64,000 nt of DNA from JAGTJU01 sp038257535 (GTDB lineage Bacteria > Myxococcota_A > Polyangia > Fen-1088). The stretch spans positions 1-64,000 of the forward strand of contig JBBSJE010000006.1 of NCBI GenBank assembly GCA_038257535.1. The letters are read 5' to 3'. Shown here piece by piece: positions 1-9,556 of the stretch (the first letter of the stretch is position 1; each line of letters opens with the position of its first letter). The position numbers were made by a program, and so were the translations under genes. The notes beneath the pieces were generated by a model that was given only the letters and a program-made list of their open reading frames with translations, was not told the origin of the DNA and made no database searches.

Positions 1-1472
1 ATGGTGGCTTGATTCGAGATCACAGTGTCCTGCACCAAGTTGGGGTTGATGGTGACCCGGAATTTGATCGCCGTGGATTGTCCTGGCAGTAACACACCGC
101 CTGTAGTGGTGTTGGCCCCTGTACCCAATCGCACCACCACGCGGTTGGTGGCTTCCACATACTCGCCGGTGTCGTCACCTGGAGCATCGGTCAAAGGCCC
201 CACGGGAGCGCCTGCTGGCGACGCAACAGAGATCTGCAAGCTGCCCGCAACGTAAGTGGAGTTTGCAGGAATCACGTCGTCAAGCACCATAGCCACGGCG
301 GTGTCTTGCGCGCCCGCCTCGTTGCGTACGGTGATGGTGTATTCCAGCACGTCACCCGGACGGGTTTGATCGCCATTGACGTCTGTGGAGGTCTTCTCCG
401 CTTCAACATCAGGCGAATACAGCGTGGTTTGAAATCCTATGATGGTGGCAAAGTTTTCTTCGCTCGATTCGCCTGAAAAAGTGGCCGTGGCGCTGGAGGC
501 GCCGTTGGTCAAAAATCCGCTGACGTTGAAAGTGTCAATGTCGGTTCCCAGCGTGTTGGCGTAGGAAGGGTTTCGATTGGTGATCGCCACGCCATTGCGC
601 GAGATGGTCGAGTTTCCAAAATCGTTGGCGGGGTTCAAAGCGTTGCTAAGCACCTGGCCATTGAAGGCAACGGAATCGGTCTTGCCCGCATCTCCATCGA
701 GCGCCACGAAGGTGACTTGTGCATCCAAAGGCCCTTGCAAAGGCGTGAGGAAGTTTTGCAGCGGAATGTCGACAGAATCGCCACCACCATAGGTTCGGTA
801 ACCGTCGTAAACGGAAATGTGCCGAAACGGCAAAGCGGGATCGCGATTCACCACCACCAGGGACCAGCCGGCCAGGTGATCATCCTCGCCCTCGAACGCG
901 ACAATGTTGGCCACTTGGTACGCGCCAGCGCCCGCGGCTTTTACCAGTGCCGTCACGTCGGAAAACCCGGCGTAGGGATCGCCGTCAACGAACCATTGCG
1001 AAGCAACGGTTGTGTAGCTGCCGCCGGGCGCCTGAAATTGCACTTGATTGCGCAGCGCTGTGTCTCGCGTGCTGGTGGCGCGGGCCGGATCAATGGAGCC
1101 CCACCAGTACAACCCCGCCCACTCAACGTCGCCGTTGATCTGCAGCGTGGCAGCGCTGGAATTGAACGTGGTGTTGTCGTTGTCAACGTCGACAAACACG
1201 GTTGCGATCGTGTCGTTGTCCAGGCTGGGGGGCCCCATGCCGGTCTGCACGGCGTCGCAGTTTGCGGCGGTTTCGCGGCTGCGGTCACAGGTGACGGCAG
1301 AGTTGCCCACAACCACAAGCTGGCCTGGCAGATTGCCTGAGAAGGTCCGCGCAAAAGGGCGGTCCTGGGCATGCGCCAAAGCCGGCAAAGCGGTGGCAGC
1401 ACACAAGGCCAACAAAGCAGCCCCCGCGCGGGGCCCTAAAACACGATTCGCGCGGCTTAGTCTAGTTGTCAT
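1..1472 (-). CDS. DUF11-type repeat surface protein, 3' end outside window
   Basis: The reading frame is open from an ATG at 1470-1472 to the window edge (490 codons) with no stop, so the C-terminus is missing. It starts with a basic N-terminus and a signal peptide ending near ALAHAQ (about residue 36). Next comes a secreted region of about 300 residues, rich in Asp, Asn and Thr, including the motif EWAGLYWWG. From about residue 350 (PDVEAEKTSTD) it matches the DUF11 conserved-repeat type, with DVLEYTITVRN and later LLPGQSTAIKFRVTINP. Such proteins are large secreted or cell-surface adhesin-like proteins in many bacteria; the substrate or partner is unknown. No strong Shine-Dalgarno sequence precedes the ATG. 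Family assignment is by recognition of the repeat style; the function is not known. Confidence 0.75.
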   Translation of the reverse strand, partial: MTTRLSRANRVLGPRAGAALLALCAATALPALAHAQDRPFARTFSGNLPGQLVVVGNSAVTCDRSRETAANCDAVQTGMGPPSLDNDTIATVFVDVDNDNTTFNSSAATLQINGDVEWAGLYWWGSIDPARATSTRDTALRNQVQFQAPGGSYTTVASQWFVDGDPYAGFSDVTALVKAAGAGAYQVANIVAFEGEDDHLAGWSLVVVNRDPALPFRHISVYDGYRTYGGGDSVDIPLQNFLTPLQGPLDAQVTFVALDGDAGKTDSVAFNGQVLSNALNPANDFGNSTISRNGVAITNRNPSYANTLGTDIDTFNVSGFLTNGASSATATFSGESSEENFATIIGFQTTLYSPDVEAEKTSTDVNGDQTRPGDVLEYTITVRNEAGAQDTAVAMVLDDVIPANSTYVAGSLQISVASPAGAPVGPLTDAPGDDTGEYVEATNRVVVRLGTGANTTTGGVLLPGQSTAIKFRVTINPNLVQDTVISNQAT

Positions 1473-1670
1473 TCGTTAGCGTCCCAACGTCTAAGGTTTA
1501 AAGTTGCGCAGCTCAAGTTGCGCAAGTTGCTGCATTTTATAAACAAATTCGCCCTTCGTGACTATAGGAATGGGCCGGAGGACGGCGATTTGTGGACTAC
1601 GGCCCGTCCTTGGGCATAGCCCCGCCAACGCCATCGTGGCTGATGAAACCGTAGCGTAACGTCGCTTCGC

Positions 1671-2756
1671 TCAGATGCCGCCGCATTGGCCTCTGTGGCG
1701 CAAATGGTGGTCGGCCAAAACCAACGCCATCATGGCCTCCACAATCGGCACGGCCCGCGGAAGCACGCAGGGATCGTGCCGGCCCTTGGGCTCAAGCACC
1801 GTTTCGTTGCCGTCTATATCCACAGTGTCTTGCGGGCGCAAGATGGTGGCCGTGGGCTTGAAGGCCGCGCGGATAAATATGTCTTCACCGTTCGAGATGC
1901 CGCCCTGAATGCCGCCCGAGTGGTTGCTGCGGGTGCGAATGCGGTCATCGCCTTTGTAGAAAGGATCGTTGTGCTGGCTGCCACTTAGATAGGTGCCCGC
2001 AAAACCACTGCCACTTTCAAAGCCTTTGCAGGCGGGCAGCGACAGCATGGCCTTGGCCAAATCGGCCTCCAGCTTGTCGAAAATGGGCTCCCCCAGGCCC
2101 GCGGGCACGCCCCGCGCCACGGCCTCCACCACGCCGCCCAAGGAATCACCTGCTTTGCGAGCCACATCAATGCGGGCGATCATTTGCTGGGCCATGGCGT
2201 CGTCGGGGCAACGGATGATGTTGGCTTCCACCGCGTCGCGGGTCACGCTGGCCGGATCGATGGGCGTTTCCAAATCCGCCACCCTTTGCACCCAGGCCAC
2301 AATCTCCACGCCGAAGTCGCGCGCCAGCAGCTTCTTTGCAATGGCGCCCGCGGCCACGCGGCCAATGGTTTCCCGTGCGCTAGATCGTCCGCCCCCTTTC
2401 CACGACCGAATCCCGTACTTCGTTTGATAGGTAAAGTCGGCGTGCGAGGGGCGAAATTTGTTGGCCATCTCGCTGTAGTCGCCGCTGCGCGCGTCGCTGT
2501 TGCGCACCAACAGGGCAATGGGTGTGCCGGTGGTTAGGCCGTCCTCAACCCCGGAGAGGATCTCCACCTGGTCGGCTTCGCGCCGCTGCGTCACGATGCG
2601 GCTTTGGCCGGGGCGGCGACGGTCCAGTTCCACCTGAATCTCTTCCGCCGTGATGGCAAGCCGTGGCGGGCAGCCATCAACCACCACCCCTACGGCCACG
2701 CCGTGGGATTCGCCGAAGGTGCTGATTCGGAACATTTGACCGAACTGAGAAGACAC
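1671..2756 (-). CDS. aroC: chorismate synthase
   Basis: Converts 5-enolpyruvylshikimate 3-phosphate to chorismate, the last shikimate step, using reduced FMN in the cytosol. Family signatures are clear: FRISTFGESHG at the N-terminus, DRRRPGQSRIVTQRREADQ, GGGRSSARETIGRVAAGA and GRHDPCVLPRAVPIVEAM near the C-terminus. I chose the GTG at 2754-2756, giving 361 residues, the usual family length. An ATG at 2823-2825 would add 23 residues (TTHTSAPATRLGAPATR) that look non-native. No strong ribosome-binding site is visible before either start. The gene is divergent from speA. Its product feeds the trp genes found at 40664-45248, but the two loci are not linked. Confidence 0.96.
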   Translation of the reverse strand: MSSQFGQMFRISTFGESHGVAVGVVVDGCPPRLAITAEEIQVELDRRRPGQSRIVTQRREADQVEILSGVEDGLTTGTPIALLVRNSDARSGDYSEMANKFRPSHADFTYQTKYGIRSWKGGGRSSARETIGRVAAGAIAKKLLARDFGVEIVAWVQRVADLETPIDPASVTRDAVEANIIRCPDDAMAQQMIARIDVARKAGDSLGGVVEAVARGVPAGLGEPIFDKLEADLAKAMLSLPACKGFESGSGFAGTYLSGSQHNDPFYKGDDRIRTRSNHSGGIQGGISNGEDIFIRAAFKPTATILRPQDTVDIDGNETVLEPKGRHDPCVLPRAVPIVEAMMALVLADHHLRHRGQCGGI

Positions 2757-2872
2757 GGGCCCAGGGTAGCAGCGGGTGGCCGGGGCGCCAAGCCGGGTCG
2801 CGGGGGCGCTTGTATGCGTCGTCACGTAGATTTCTCTAGCGAGATGAAGATTTTTTCTTCACTGTACGCCCC

Positions 2873-4792
<1,920 letters not shown>

Positions 4793-4797
4793 GGTAG

Positions 4798-4814
4798 GGG
4801 GGCTGGGCGCCCCC
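4798..4814 (+). terminator. possible hairpin after speA
   Basis: GGGGGC (4798-4803) pairs with GCCCCC (4809-4814) around a 5-nt loop, six bases past the speA stop. There is no T-tract after it, so intrinsic termination is weakly supported. Confidence 0.3.
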
Positions 4815-4912
4815 GCCGGGTTGAGCAGTTTCAACAAAGGGACATCGCGGTGAAGTTCGCGCAGCTTCTTCGCTTTTTCCCTTTGCGGTTCTGTGGTTAA
4901 GTAGCCTTTAAC

Positions 4913-5359
4913 GTGACAACACTGAAGTACCAGCGAGCACTTCTGGGGCTTGGGTTGTTGGTGGGGGCCTGCGGCGCGGTCGACGACGATCGACCGGCCG
5001 ACTGGGCCTACATCGCCCCAGCCATCATCATTCCCAATTGCGCCACATCCAGCTGCCACAGCGAAGCCGCCGCGGCGTCCGGGCTTGATATGTCAACGCC
5101 CGATAAGGCGTATAGGAGTTTGACGGGGTTGCGCACGTACACCCAGTACTGTGGCGACAACAATGACAACAGTGAAGACTGTGCTCGCGGTGAAAAGTCC
5201 ATTTTGCGCGCGCTTATCTCGCCTGGGAACCCTGCGCAGTCCCGGACCGTGAATATGATGAGAGCCCGTGGGGCCGAACGGATGCCTCCCGACAGGCCGT
5301 TGGCGGAGGCTGACATTGCCTTATTTGAACAGTGGGTGCTTGAAGGAGCGAAGAAATGA
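4913..5359 (+). CDS. lipoprotein with cytochrome c-like CX4CH motif
   Basis: This 148-residue protein begins at a GTG and has a lipoprotein signal peptide with lipobox LVGAC (Cys about residue 20), so it should be lipid-anchored outside the inner membrane. A putative haem motif, CATSSCH, lies near residues 43-49. It is CX4CH rather than the canonical CXXCH, a spacing seen in planctomycete-type cytochrome domains. Two more cysteines occur in YCGDNNDNSEDC. The MPPDRPLAEADIALFEQWV segment near the C-terminus is typical of such domains: MPP supplies a candidate axial Met and is followed by a terminal helix. Its stop codon overlaps the next start (ATGA), so it is translationally coupled to the porin gene. 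The redox partner is unknown; covalent haem is inferred, not shown. Confidence 0.75.
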   Translation: MTTLKYQRALLGLGLLVGACGAVDDDRPADWAYIAPAIIIPNCATSSCHSEAAAASGLDMSTPDKAYRSLTGLRTYTQYCGDNNDNSEDCARGEKSILRALISPGNPAQSRTVNMMRARGAERMPPDRPLAEADIALFEQWVLEGAKK

Positions 5360-6519
5360 GCCTGCGGTTTTTGAAGCTTGCGCTGCTCTTTTTGCCGGCC
5401 TTCGTACTCTGGCTCGCACCTGCAAAAGTCCAAGCTTACCCACAATGGCAGTTCACCTCAGGGACCACCCGCTGCAATCAGTGTCACTTTAGCCCTGCGG
5501 GCGGTGGCTTGTTGCGAGGTTACGGCCGCGATGCCGCGGGCGAGGATCTTTCCACCTTTGAAGGCAGTGGCGACTTCCTTCATGGCGCTCTTGAGCTGCC
5601 AGATTGGCTGGCTTTGGGCGGAGATTTCCGTGGTGCCGTTGTCTCTCAGGACGTTGGCGGGCCAGATTCGCCCAGCCTGGCAATCTTCCCTATGCAGGCC
5701 GATGTTTATGCGCGGGTTGCGATGGGCGAATCGTTTTCCTTGCAGGCATCTGGGGGGCTGCGAGGGCAAATTAGGTCTGGGTCTGGCGATATTTTAGGTA
5801 GCAACTATCAGCCCGTGAACAGCCACCGCGTCATCTCGCGGGAACACTTTCTCATGTGGCAACCCTCGGCTCAGGGCTGGTACGCGCGCGCTGGCCGATT
5901 CTATGCACCGTTCGGTTTGCGCTTGGCCGAACACATCACCTACGTTCGGCGCGATCTTGGTTTTAACCTCCTGGAAGAAAGTTACAATGTCTCAGGTGGT
6001 TACATCTCGAACGTTTGGGAGTTGCATTTAACCGCGTTTGGTCCCGACTTCTTACAGAAGTTGGGCGCACGTGAAACTGGCGGCGCCGCCTACCTCGAGC
6101 GAAGGTTATTCGAAGAAACGGCCTCAATTGCTGTGCAGGCGCGCTTTGGCACTGTTGATGGCAACTCACGCATTACCGGTGGTTTGGTGGCTCGGTATTT
6201 TCTAGAACCGGCCAAGCTTATGTTCCTGGCAGAGGCCAACATTGTAAATCGGCAATTTGACGGGCCAGCGGCGCAAAATCAGTTTGTGGGTGCGGCTGGC
6301 TTCACCTTTTTGCCTTGGAATAGCCTGATGTTTACCGCGTTGGCCGAGCGACTGCAGACCGCCATCCAGGTTCGTGATTCAGCCACCGATGCGCTTACGG
6401 GGCTTCTCAACTGGTTTCCCTACCCCCACACAGAAATTCAGCTGGTGGGGCGTATGCAGCGACCCGCCGGCATCGAAACGGCGACAACCCTTCTCCTTCA
6501 GGTCCACTACTGGCTATGA
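5356..6519 (+). CDS. outer-membrane beta-barrel protein with N-terminal CXXCH motif
   Basis: This 387-residue protein has a signal peptide ending near AKVQA. Just after it comes CNQCH (about residues 40-44) in a short loop TRCNQCHFSPAGGGLLRGYG. The rest is alternating, aromatic- and glycine-rich beta-strand sequence such as WYARAGRFYAPFGLRLAEHITYV. It ends in an aromatic residue cluster (VHYWL), typical of outer-membrane barrels. It is translationally coupled to lipoproteins on both sides (ATGA at 5356-5359 and 6516-6519). The layout resembles a porin that holds or contacts haem proteins, as in porin-cytochrome conduits, but each protein here shows only one haem-type motif. Substrate and direction of electron flow are unknown. 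Confidence 0.72.
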   Translation: MSLRFLKLALLFLPAFVLWLAPAKVQAYPQWQFTSGTTRCNQCHFSPAGGGLLRGYGRDAAGEDLSTFEGSGDFLHGALELPDWLALGGDFRGAVVSQDVGGPDSPSLAIFPMQADVYARVAMGESFSLQASGGLRGQIRSGSGDILGSNYQPVNSHRVISREHFLMWQPSAQGWYARAGRFYAPFGLRLAEHITYVRRDLGFNLLEESYNVSGGYISNVWELHLTAFGPDFLQKLGARETGGAAYLERRLFEETASIAVQARFGTVDGNSRITGGLVARYFLEPAKLMFLAEANIVNRQFDGPAAQNQFVGAAGFTFLPWNSLMFTALAERLQTAIQVRDSATDALTGLLNWFPYPHTEIQLVGRMQRPAGIETATTLLLQVHYWL

Positions 6520-7244
6520 ACAAGCACAAACGAAATGCCATCGTGGGTAGCGTCACTCTCTTGCTGCTAGGCGCCTGCAGCGGGCCCGTCACTCCTGACA
6601 AGCCAACCTGGGAAGCCGACATCTATCCCATCCTCCAAGGCCAGTGTCTGAACTGCCACGGTGCCACCTCCAACAAAACTGGGCCGGCCTTTCGATTTGA
6701 TTTTTTTGACCTGGATAAATGTAAAGACATTGGACCACCTCCGCCAGATCTGGAACTTGACACACCCAATGGTTGGACCTGGAGGGGGGCGATTGCCGAC
6801 GATGTCAAACCGCAGCTTCGCACTAACGAGGGTCGTGTTGTCGAGACGTTTCGCCCGAGAATGCCCCCGGCCCCTGCAAGCCTGCTTGAAGACTGGCAAG
6901 TGGAAACGATTGCCAAGTGGTCGAAACGTTCAAAAGAAGATGCCCGAGGGAAGCGCCCGTCCAACCGCAACCGTCTTCCTACAATTCGGATTACATCAGA
7001 ATTGCCGGAGTCGACAGACTCCGAGCTGACGGTTTCGTTCGTTGTTGAGGACGGCGACGACGATCCCGTCATCGGCCTCCTCAAGATCGGCGACCAAAGC
7101 CACTACATCAACAGCGCCGGCTTGGGAGAGCACACGTTCGATTTGAGCGGCGAGAGCAACGGTGAATTGACGATCACCGCCAATCTTTGCGACGGCTGGG
7201 AACAACAACCTTTCGACGATCTAGGAAAGGTCGAAAAAGAATAA
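6516..7244 (+). CDS. lipoprotein with CXXCH motif and Ig-like C-terminus
   Basis: This 242-residue protein has lipobox LLGAC (Cys about residue 21) followed by a short linker. The planctomycete-type cytochrome motif is CLNCHGATS near residues 43-51, after WEADIYPILQGQ, the usual lead-in helix of this family. The distal RMPPAPASLLEDWQVETIAKW supplies a candidate Met ligand and terminal helix. Residues from about 150 to the end (LPTIRITSELPESTDSELT and onward) look like a beta-sandwich domain. It is the last gene of the three-gene operon and is followed by a strong hairpin at 7272-7300. A role as haem partner of the upstream porin is inferred from gene order only. Confidence 0.72.
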   Translation: MNKHKRNAIVGSVTLLLLGACSGPVTPDKPTWEADIYPILQGQCLNCHGATSNKTGPAFRFDFFDLDKCKDIGPPPPDLELDTPNGWTWRGAIADDVKPQLRTNEGRVVETFRPRMPPAPASLLEDWQVETIAKWSKRSKEDARGKRPSNRNRLPTIRITSELPESTDSELTVSFVVEDGDDDPVIGLLKIGDQSHYINSAGLGEHTFDLSGESNGELTITANLCDGWEQQPFDDLGKVEKE

Positions 7245-7271
7245 CCGCGCCCCCAACCCCTTCGAAACGCA

Positions 7272-7300
7272 AAAACGCGCGGCTCATCACCGCGCGTTTT
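7272..7300. terminator. bidirectional rho-independent terminator
   Basis: A perfect 11-bp stem, AAAACGCGCGG (7272-7282) with CCGCGCGTTTT (7290-7300), encloses a 7-nt loop. T-rich runs follow in both directions, so it can end the + strand cytochrome operon and the - strand gene at 7323. Confidence 0.85.
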
Positions 7301-7322
7301 CGTTTGTACCGCTTATGCCAGC

Positions 7323-7487
7323 TTAAGCCGCAGCGCCACCCATGCCGCCACCAAAAACGCCCGAGACGTCACGAGCGGTGTTGGTGATCACCGTGAGCAG
7401 CCCGCGAAGACCAGCCGCAATCAAACCTGTGCGGCGACGGCGACGACGGCGTGCGGCGCCTCCGGCGGCGGTGGGGGAAGCAGCCAT
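7323..7487 (-). CDS. small basic hypothetical protein
   Basis: A 54-residue frame beginning at the ATG at 7485-7487 has an AGGTG Shine-Dalgarno-like element about 8 bases upstream. Longer starts at 7526 and 7562 have no such support. It carries a run of seven arginines after residue 12, then a moderately hydrophobic segment (TGLIAAGLRGLLTVI), and ends in GGGMGGAAA. It sits downstream of the AT-hook gene on the same strand and ends just before a strong shared terminator. I do not recognise a family. The Arg tract suggests nucleic acid or membrane binding, but that is only an inference, and the gene may be spurious. Confidence 0.4.
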   Translation of the reverse strand: MAASPTAAGGAARRRRRRRTGLIAAGLRGLLTVITNTARDVSGVFGGGMGGAAA

Positions 7488-7595
7488 CAGCAGCACCTGT
7501 GAGGCAGTTCCAATGTGGTTCGTCATGGGCGCGACTATGCGCCTACACTGGCAGTACCTCAACCCCTAAAGTTGGTTTCTCAGCGCAAGGCCGGG

Positions 7596-8027
7596 CTAAG
7601 GGTTCTTGCGCGGCCGACCCCGGCCACGGCGCGGGCGAAGCGCGCTGTCCAGGATCTGCTGAATCTGCTCAAGCGCTTGCCGGTGCACTTCCGCCTGCTG
7701 CACGGCTTCCATCAGCTGGCTCAAAGAACCATCAAGGGTGGGCGTTGTGGCAGACTTGGGGGGCCGACCCCGGCGGGGGCGGTCCACTCCAGGTACGGAG
7801 GCACCAGGCGCCGGAACCGGCGAGCGGCCCGCCACGCGGCGGCCCGGCTTTGCGGCTGAACGGCGCTGTAAACCTAAGGCCTTCTTGGCGCGACCGTAAA
7901 TGATCGGAAGCACCTGAAGGCCTTTTTTGTCAGCGGCAGCTTTCAGATCGCCAAAGGCGATCCTAGGGTTCTTTTCAAGCTGGGCCACCGCAAAGGCCAT
8001 GCTTGGACTGGAGGGTTTCTTGGCCAT
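7596..8027 (-). CDS. AT-hook DNA-binding protein
   Basis: This 143-residue basic protein has two AT-hook-like motifs with the GRP core: RPRRGRPPK at residues 83-91 and RPRRGRGRPRK at 131-141, the extreme C-terminus. A helical, probably coiled-coil stretch (SLSQLMEAVQQAEVHRQALE) lies between them. The N-terminal 50 residues (AFAVAQLEKNPRIAFGDLKA) look like a small helical domain. AT-hooks bind the minor groove of AT-rich DNA and are known in myxobacterial regulators such as CarD. A ribosome-binding site (AAAGG) lies about 8 bases before the ATG. The gene starts 34 bp after rpmB on the same strand, so it may be cotranscribed. Its target is unknown; a nucleoid-associated or regulatory role is inferred. 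Confidence 0.75.
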   Translation of the reverse strand: MAKKPSSPSMAFAVAQLEKNPRIAFGDLKAAADKKGLQVLPIIYGRAKKALGLQRRSAAKPGRRVAGRSPVPAPGASVPGVDRPRRGRPPKSATTPTLDGSLSQLMEAVQQAEVHRQALEQIQQILDSALRPRRGRGRPRKNP

Positions 8028-8061
8028 CGTGCCGCCTTTCCCCCGCGACCCCGGACCTTGA

Positions 8062-8295
8062 TTAGATTCGGCCGGTTGCGCGCATTTCAGCCATCACCCG
8101 CTCAATGCCGCGCTTCGTGATTTCGCGGATGGCAGTTGTGCTGACGCGCAAACGCACCCAACGATTTTCGCTGGGCACCCAAAAACGCTTCCATTGCAGG
8201 TTGGGCAGCCAGCGGCGCCGCGACTTGCGGTTGGAGTGAGAGACCTTGTTGCCGGTGGCCGGCTTTTTTCCCGTTACTTGGCAGACGCGAGACAT
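8062..8295 (-). CDS. rpmB: 50S ribosomal protein L28, zinc-independent type
   Basis: This 77-residue L28 begins MSRVCQVTGKKPATGNKVSH and contains the family core NRKSRRRWLPNLQ followed by KRFWVPSENRWVRLRVS. Only one cysteine is present, so it lacks the paired CXXC motifs of zinc-binding L28 and is the C-minus form. I chose the ATG at 8293-8295, which has AGGA eight bases upstream; the longer frame to 8376 adds non-L28 sequence. It lies between orn and the AT-hook gene, all on the - strand. The Zn-free rpsN at 9107 is close by, so zinc-limitation control is possible, but no Zur gene or verified Zur box is seen. Confidence 0.95.
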   Translation of the reverse strand: MSRVCQVTGKKPATGNKVSHSNRKSRRRWLPNLQWKRFWVPSENRWVRLRVSTTAIREITKRGIERVMAEMRATGRI

Positions 8296-8324
8296 AATCG
8301 TATTCCTGGTCGAAAGGAGCGGAG

Positions 8325-8353
8325 AGACTAGGGCAAGGCTGGCAGCTGTGCAA
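8325..8353 (-). promoter_or_regulatory. candidate promoter for rpmB
   Basis: On the - strand TTGCAC (8348-8353), a 17-bp spacer and TAGTCT (8325-8330) fit a weak sigma-70 pattern upstream of rpmB. The -10 match is poor (3 of 6). Confidence 0.33.
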
Positions 8354-8426
8354 GCCGAATCCCGGAGTTTTGGCACAAAAAATCAGCGCCGGTGTTTGAA
8401 GAATTTCGCGGGCTTGGCCGCCAACC

Positions 8427-8987
8427 TCATTCGGGGGTAGGCAAATGGGCCAAGTCTATGCCGAAGGCCTGTTTGCAATAATGTCGCATTTCCACCAAGC
8501 CCGACTTCACATCGTCCAAAGCCCTGTGGCTGGGAAGCGTGTGGGCGTAGCGGGCCTTTGGAAACCATGCGTCAACTAGCACGCTGAAGGTGGAAACGTC
8601 CACCCGCAAAAAGTGAAGGTGCTGCTCGATGCGCGGCATGTACTTCACCAAAAACTTCCAATCGTTGTGGATCGAGCGACCACACAAAAGCCCCTGACCC
8701 GGCCCGCAGTGTTGTGAGATGACCTTCAAAACGTCGCGTTCAACCACGCGAAGGTCGATGCCCTTGCTCCGCACATCTTCAACAAGGCCATTGTTGGTGT
8801 GGATCTCCCGCACCTTGCTGCTCATGCGGTCCAGCACGTCGTCAGGCTGAAAGACCACGCGCTCAATGGACGCCAAAGGCTCAAGATCGGGCCCCGTAAC
8901 CATCAAAGCGATCTCCAAGATCGCATCGTAGTCGGGATTCAAGCCCGTCATCTCCATATCCAGCCAGACGAATCTTGGTTCTGACAT
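8427..8987 (-). CDS. orn: oligoribonuclease
   Basis: A 3'-5' exoribonuclease of the DEDDh group that degrades 2-5 nt RNA and linearised cyclic-di-GMP (pGpG). The 186-residue length is typical. Catalytic motifs are visible: WLDMEMTGL (Exo I, Asp10 and Glu12), the Exo II region GRSIHNDWKFLVKYMPRIE, and HRALDDVKSGL (Exo III, His and Asp). The ATG at 8985-8987 has AGG upstream. The gene lies between Zn-free rpsN and rpmB on the same strand, and a hairpin terminator at 9002-9036 separates it from rpsN. Orn is often essential where no NrnA-type enzyme exists. Confidence 0.95.
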   Translation of the reverse strand: MSEPRFVWLDMEMTGLNPDYDAILEIALMVTGPDLEPLASIERVVFQPDDVLDRMSSKVREIHTNNGLVEDVRSKGIDLRVVERDVLKVISQHCGPGQGLLCGRSIHNDWKFLVKYMPRIEQHLHFLRVDVSTFSVLVDAWFPKARYAHTLPSHRALDDVKSGLVEMRHYCKQAFGIDLAHLPTPE

Positions 8988-9001
8988 GGTTTGCCTAGAT
9001 G

Positions 9002-9036
9002 AAACAAAACAAGGGCGGAAGACATAGCTTCCGCCC
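9002..9036 (-). terminator. rho-independent terminator after rpsN
   Basis: GGGCGGAAG (9013-9021) pairs perfectly with CTTCCGCCC (9028-9036) around 6 nt. On the - strand it is followed by TTGTTTTGTTT, a good T-rich tail. Confidence 0.85.
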
Positions 9037-9106
9037 GCAAATCTGTTGACCGTGCTGGAAAAACCCCATGGTCAGACTCGTGAAGCCGGCTGGCCTCACG
9101 AAGGGA

Positions 9107-9412
9107 CTACCAGCTGCTCTTGATCACGCCGGGGATGTCGCCACGCAAACCGTAGTCACGCAAAGCAATGCGGGACATGCGGAACTTGCGGAGGAAACCG
9201 CGGGGACGGCCGCTGATTTCGCAGCGGTTGCGGAAACGCACCTTGGTGCTGTTGCGGGGCAAAGATTGCATTTTGCGGTTGGCCTTGTCCTTTTCCTCGG
9301 CGCTGGCCGTGGGCGAGGCAATGATGGCTTTCAGCGTGGCGCGCACAGGGGCGTACTTTTTGGCCAGCTTCTTCCGCTTTTCGTTCGTGATCAGTTTCGC
9401 GAGGGTCGCCAT
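9107..9412 (-). CDS. rpsN: 30S ribosomal protein S14, zinc-independent long type
   Basis: This 101-residue S14 begins MATLAKLITNEKRKKLAKKY and ends RDYGLRGDIPGVIKSSW. The core RNRCEISGRPRGFLRKFRM has one cysteine, not the CXXC pairs of the short zinc-binding form, so it is the C-minus type. The start at 9410-9412 has a clear GGAG site six bases upstream. The longer frame to 9496 is not S14-like. It stands alone here, not in the spc operon, with its own terminator at 9002-9036. Together with Zn-free rpmB it forms a small zinc-independent ribosomal set. Confidence 0.96.
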   Translation of the reverse strand: MATLAKLITNEKRKKLAKKYAPVRATLKAIIASPTASAEEKDKANRKMQSLPRNSTKVRFRNRCEISGRPRGFLRKFRMSRIALRDYGLRGDIPGVIKSSW

Positions 9413-9431
9413 TTGGTCTCCAGGGGGGAAA

Positions 9432-9460
9432 TGACTACCACCTGAACGGTCGTTCTGCAA
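9432..9460 (-). promoter_or_regulatory. candidate promoter for rpsN
   Basis: On the - strand TTGCAG (9455-9460), a 17-bp spacer and TAGTCA (9432-9437) precede rpsN. The layout and sequence echo the rpmB candidate at 8325-8353; the match to sigma-70 consensus is weak. Confidence 0.3.
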
Positions 9461-9556
9461 CCCATGAAAACCACAGGGGTGGCCACAAAATGCCATTGTG
9501 CCCCGGCGCGCGGTCCAACCCGGGCGGCTTCACCAACGCCATGATATTACCCATGT

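Noticed and set aside
717..1340. 207-codon + strand frame opposite the DUF11 protein
   Set aside because: The - strand frame runs open from 1472 to the edge with a signal peptide and DUF11 features; the + frame is a shadow.
1572..1608. Inverted repeats between the DUF11 gene and aroC (GGGCCG with CGGCCC)
   Set aside because: Stems are short with a large loop and no T-tract, so I do not call a terminator.
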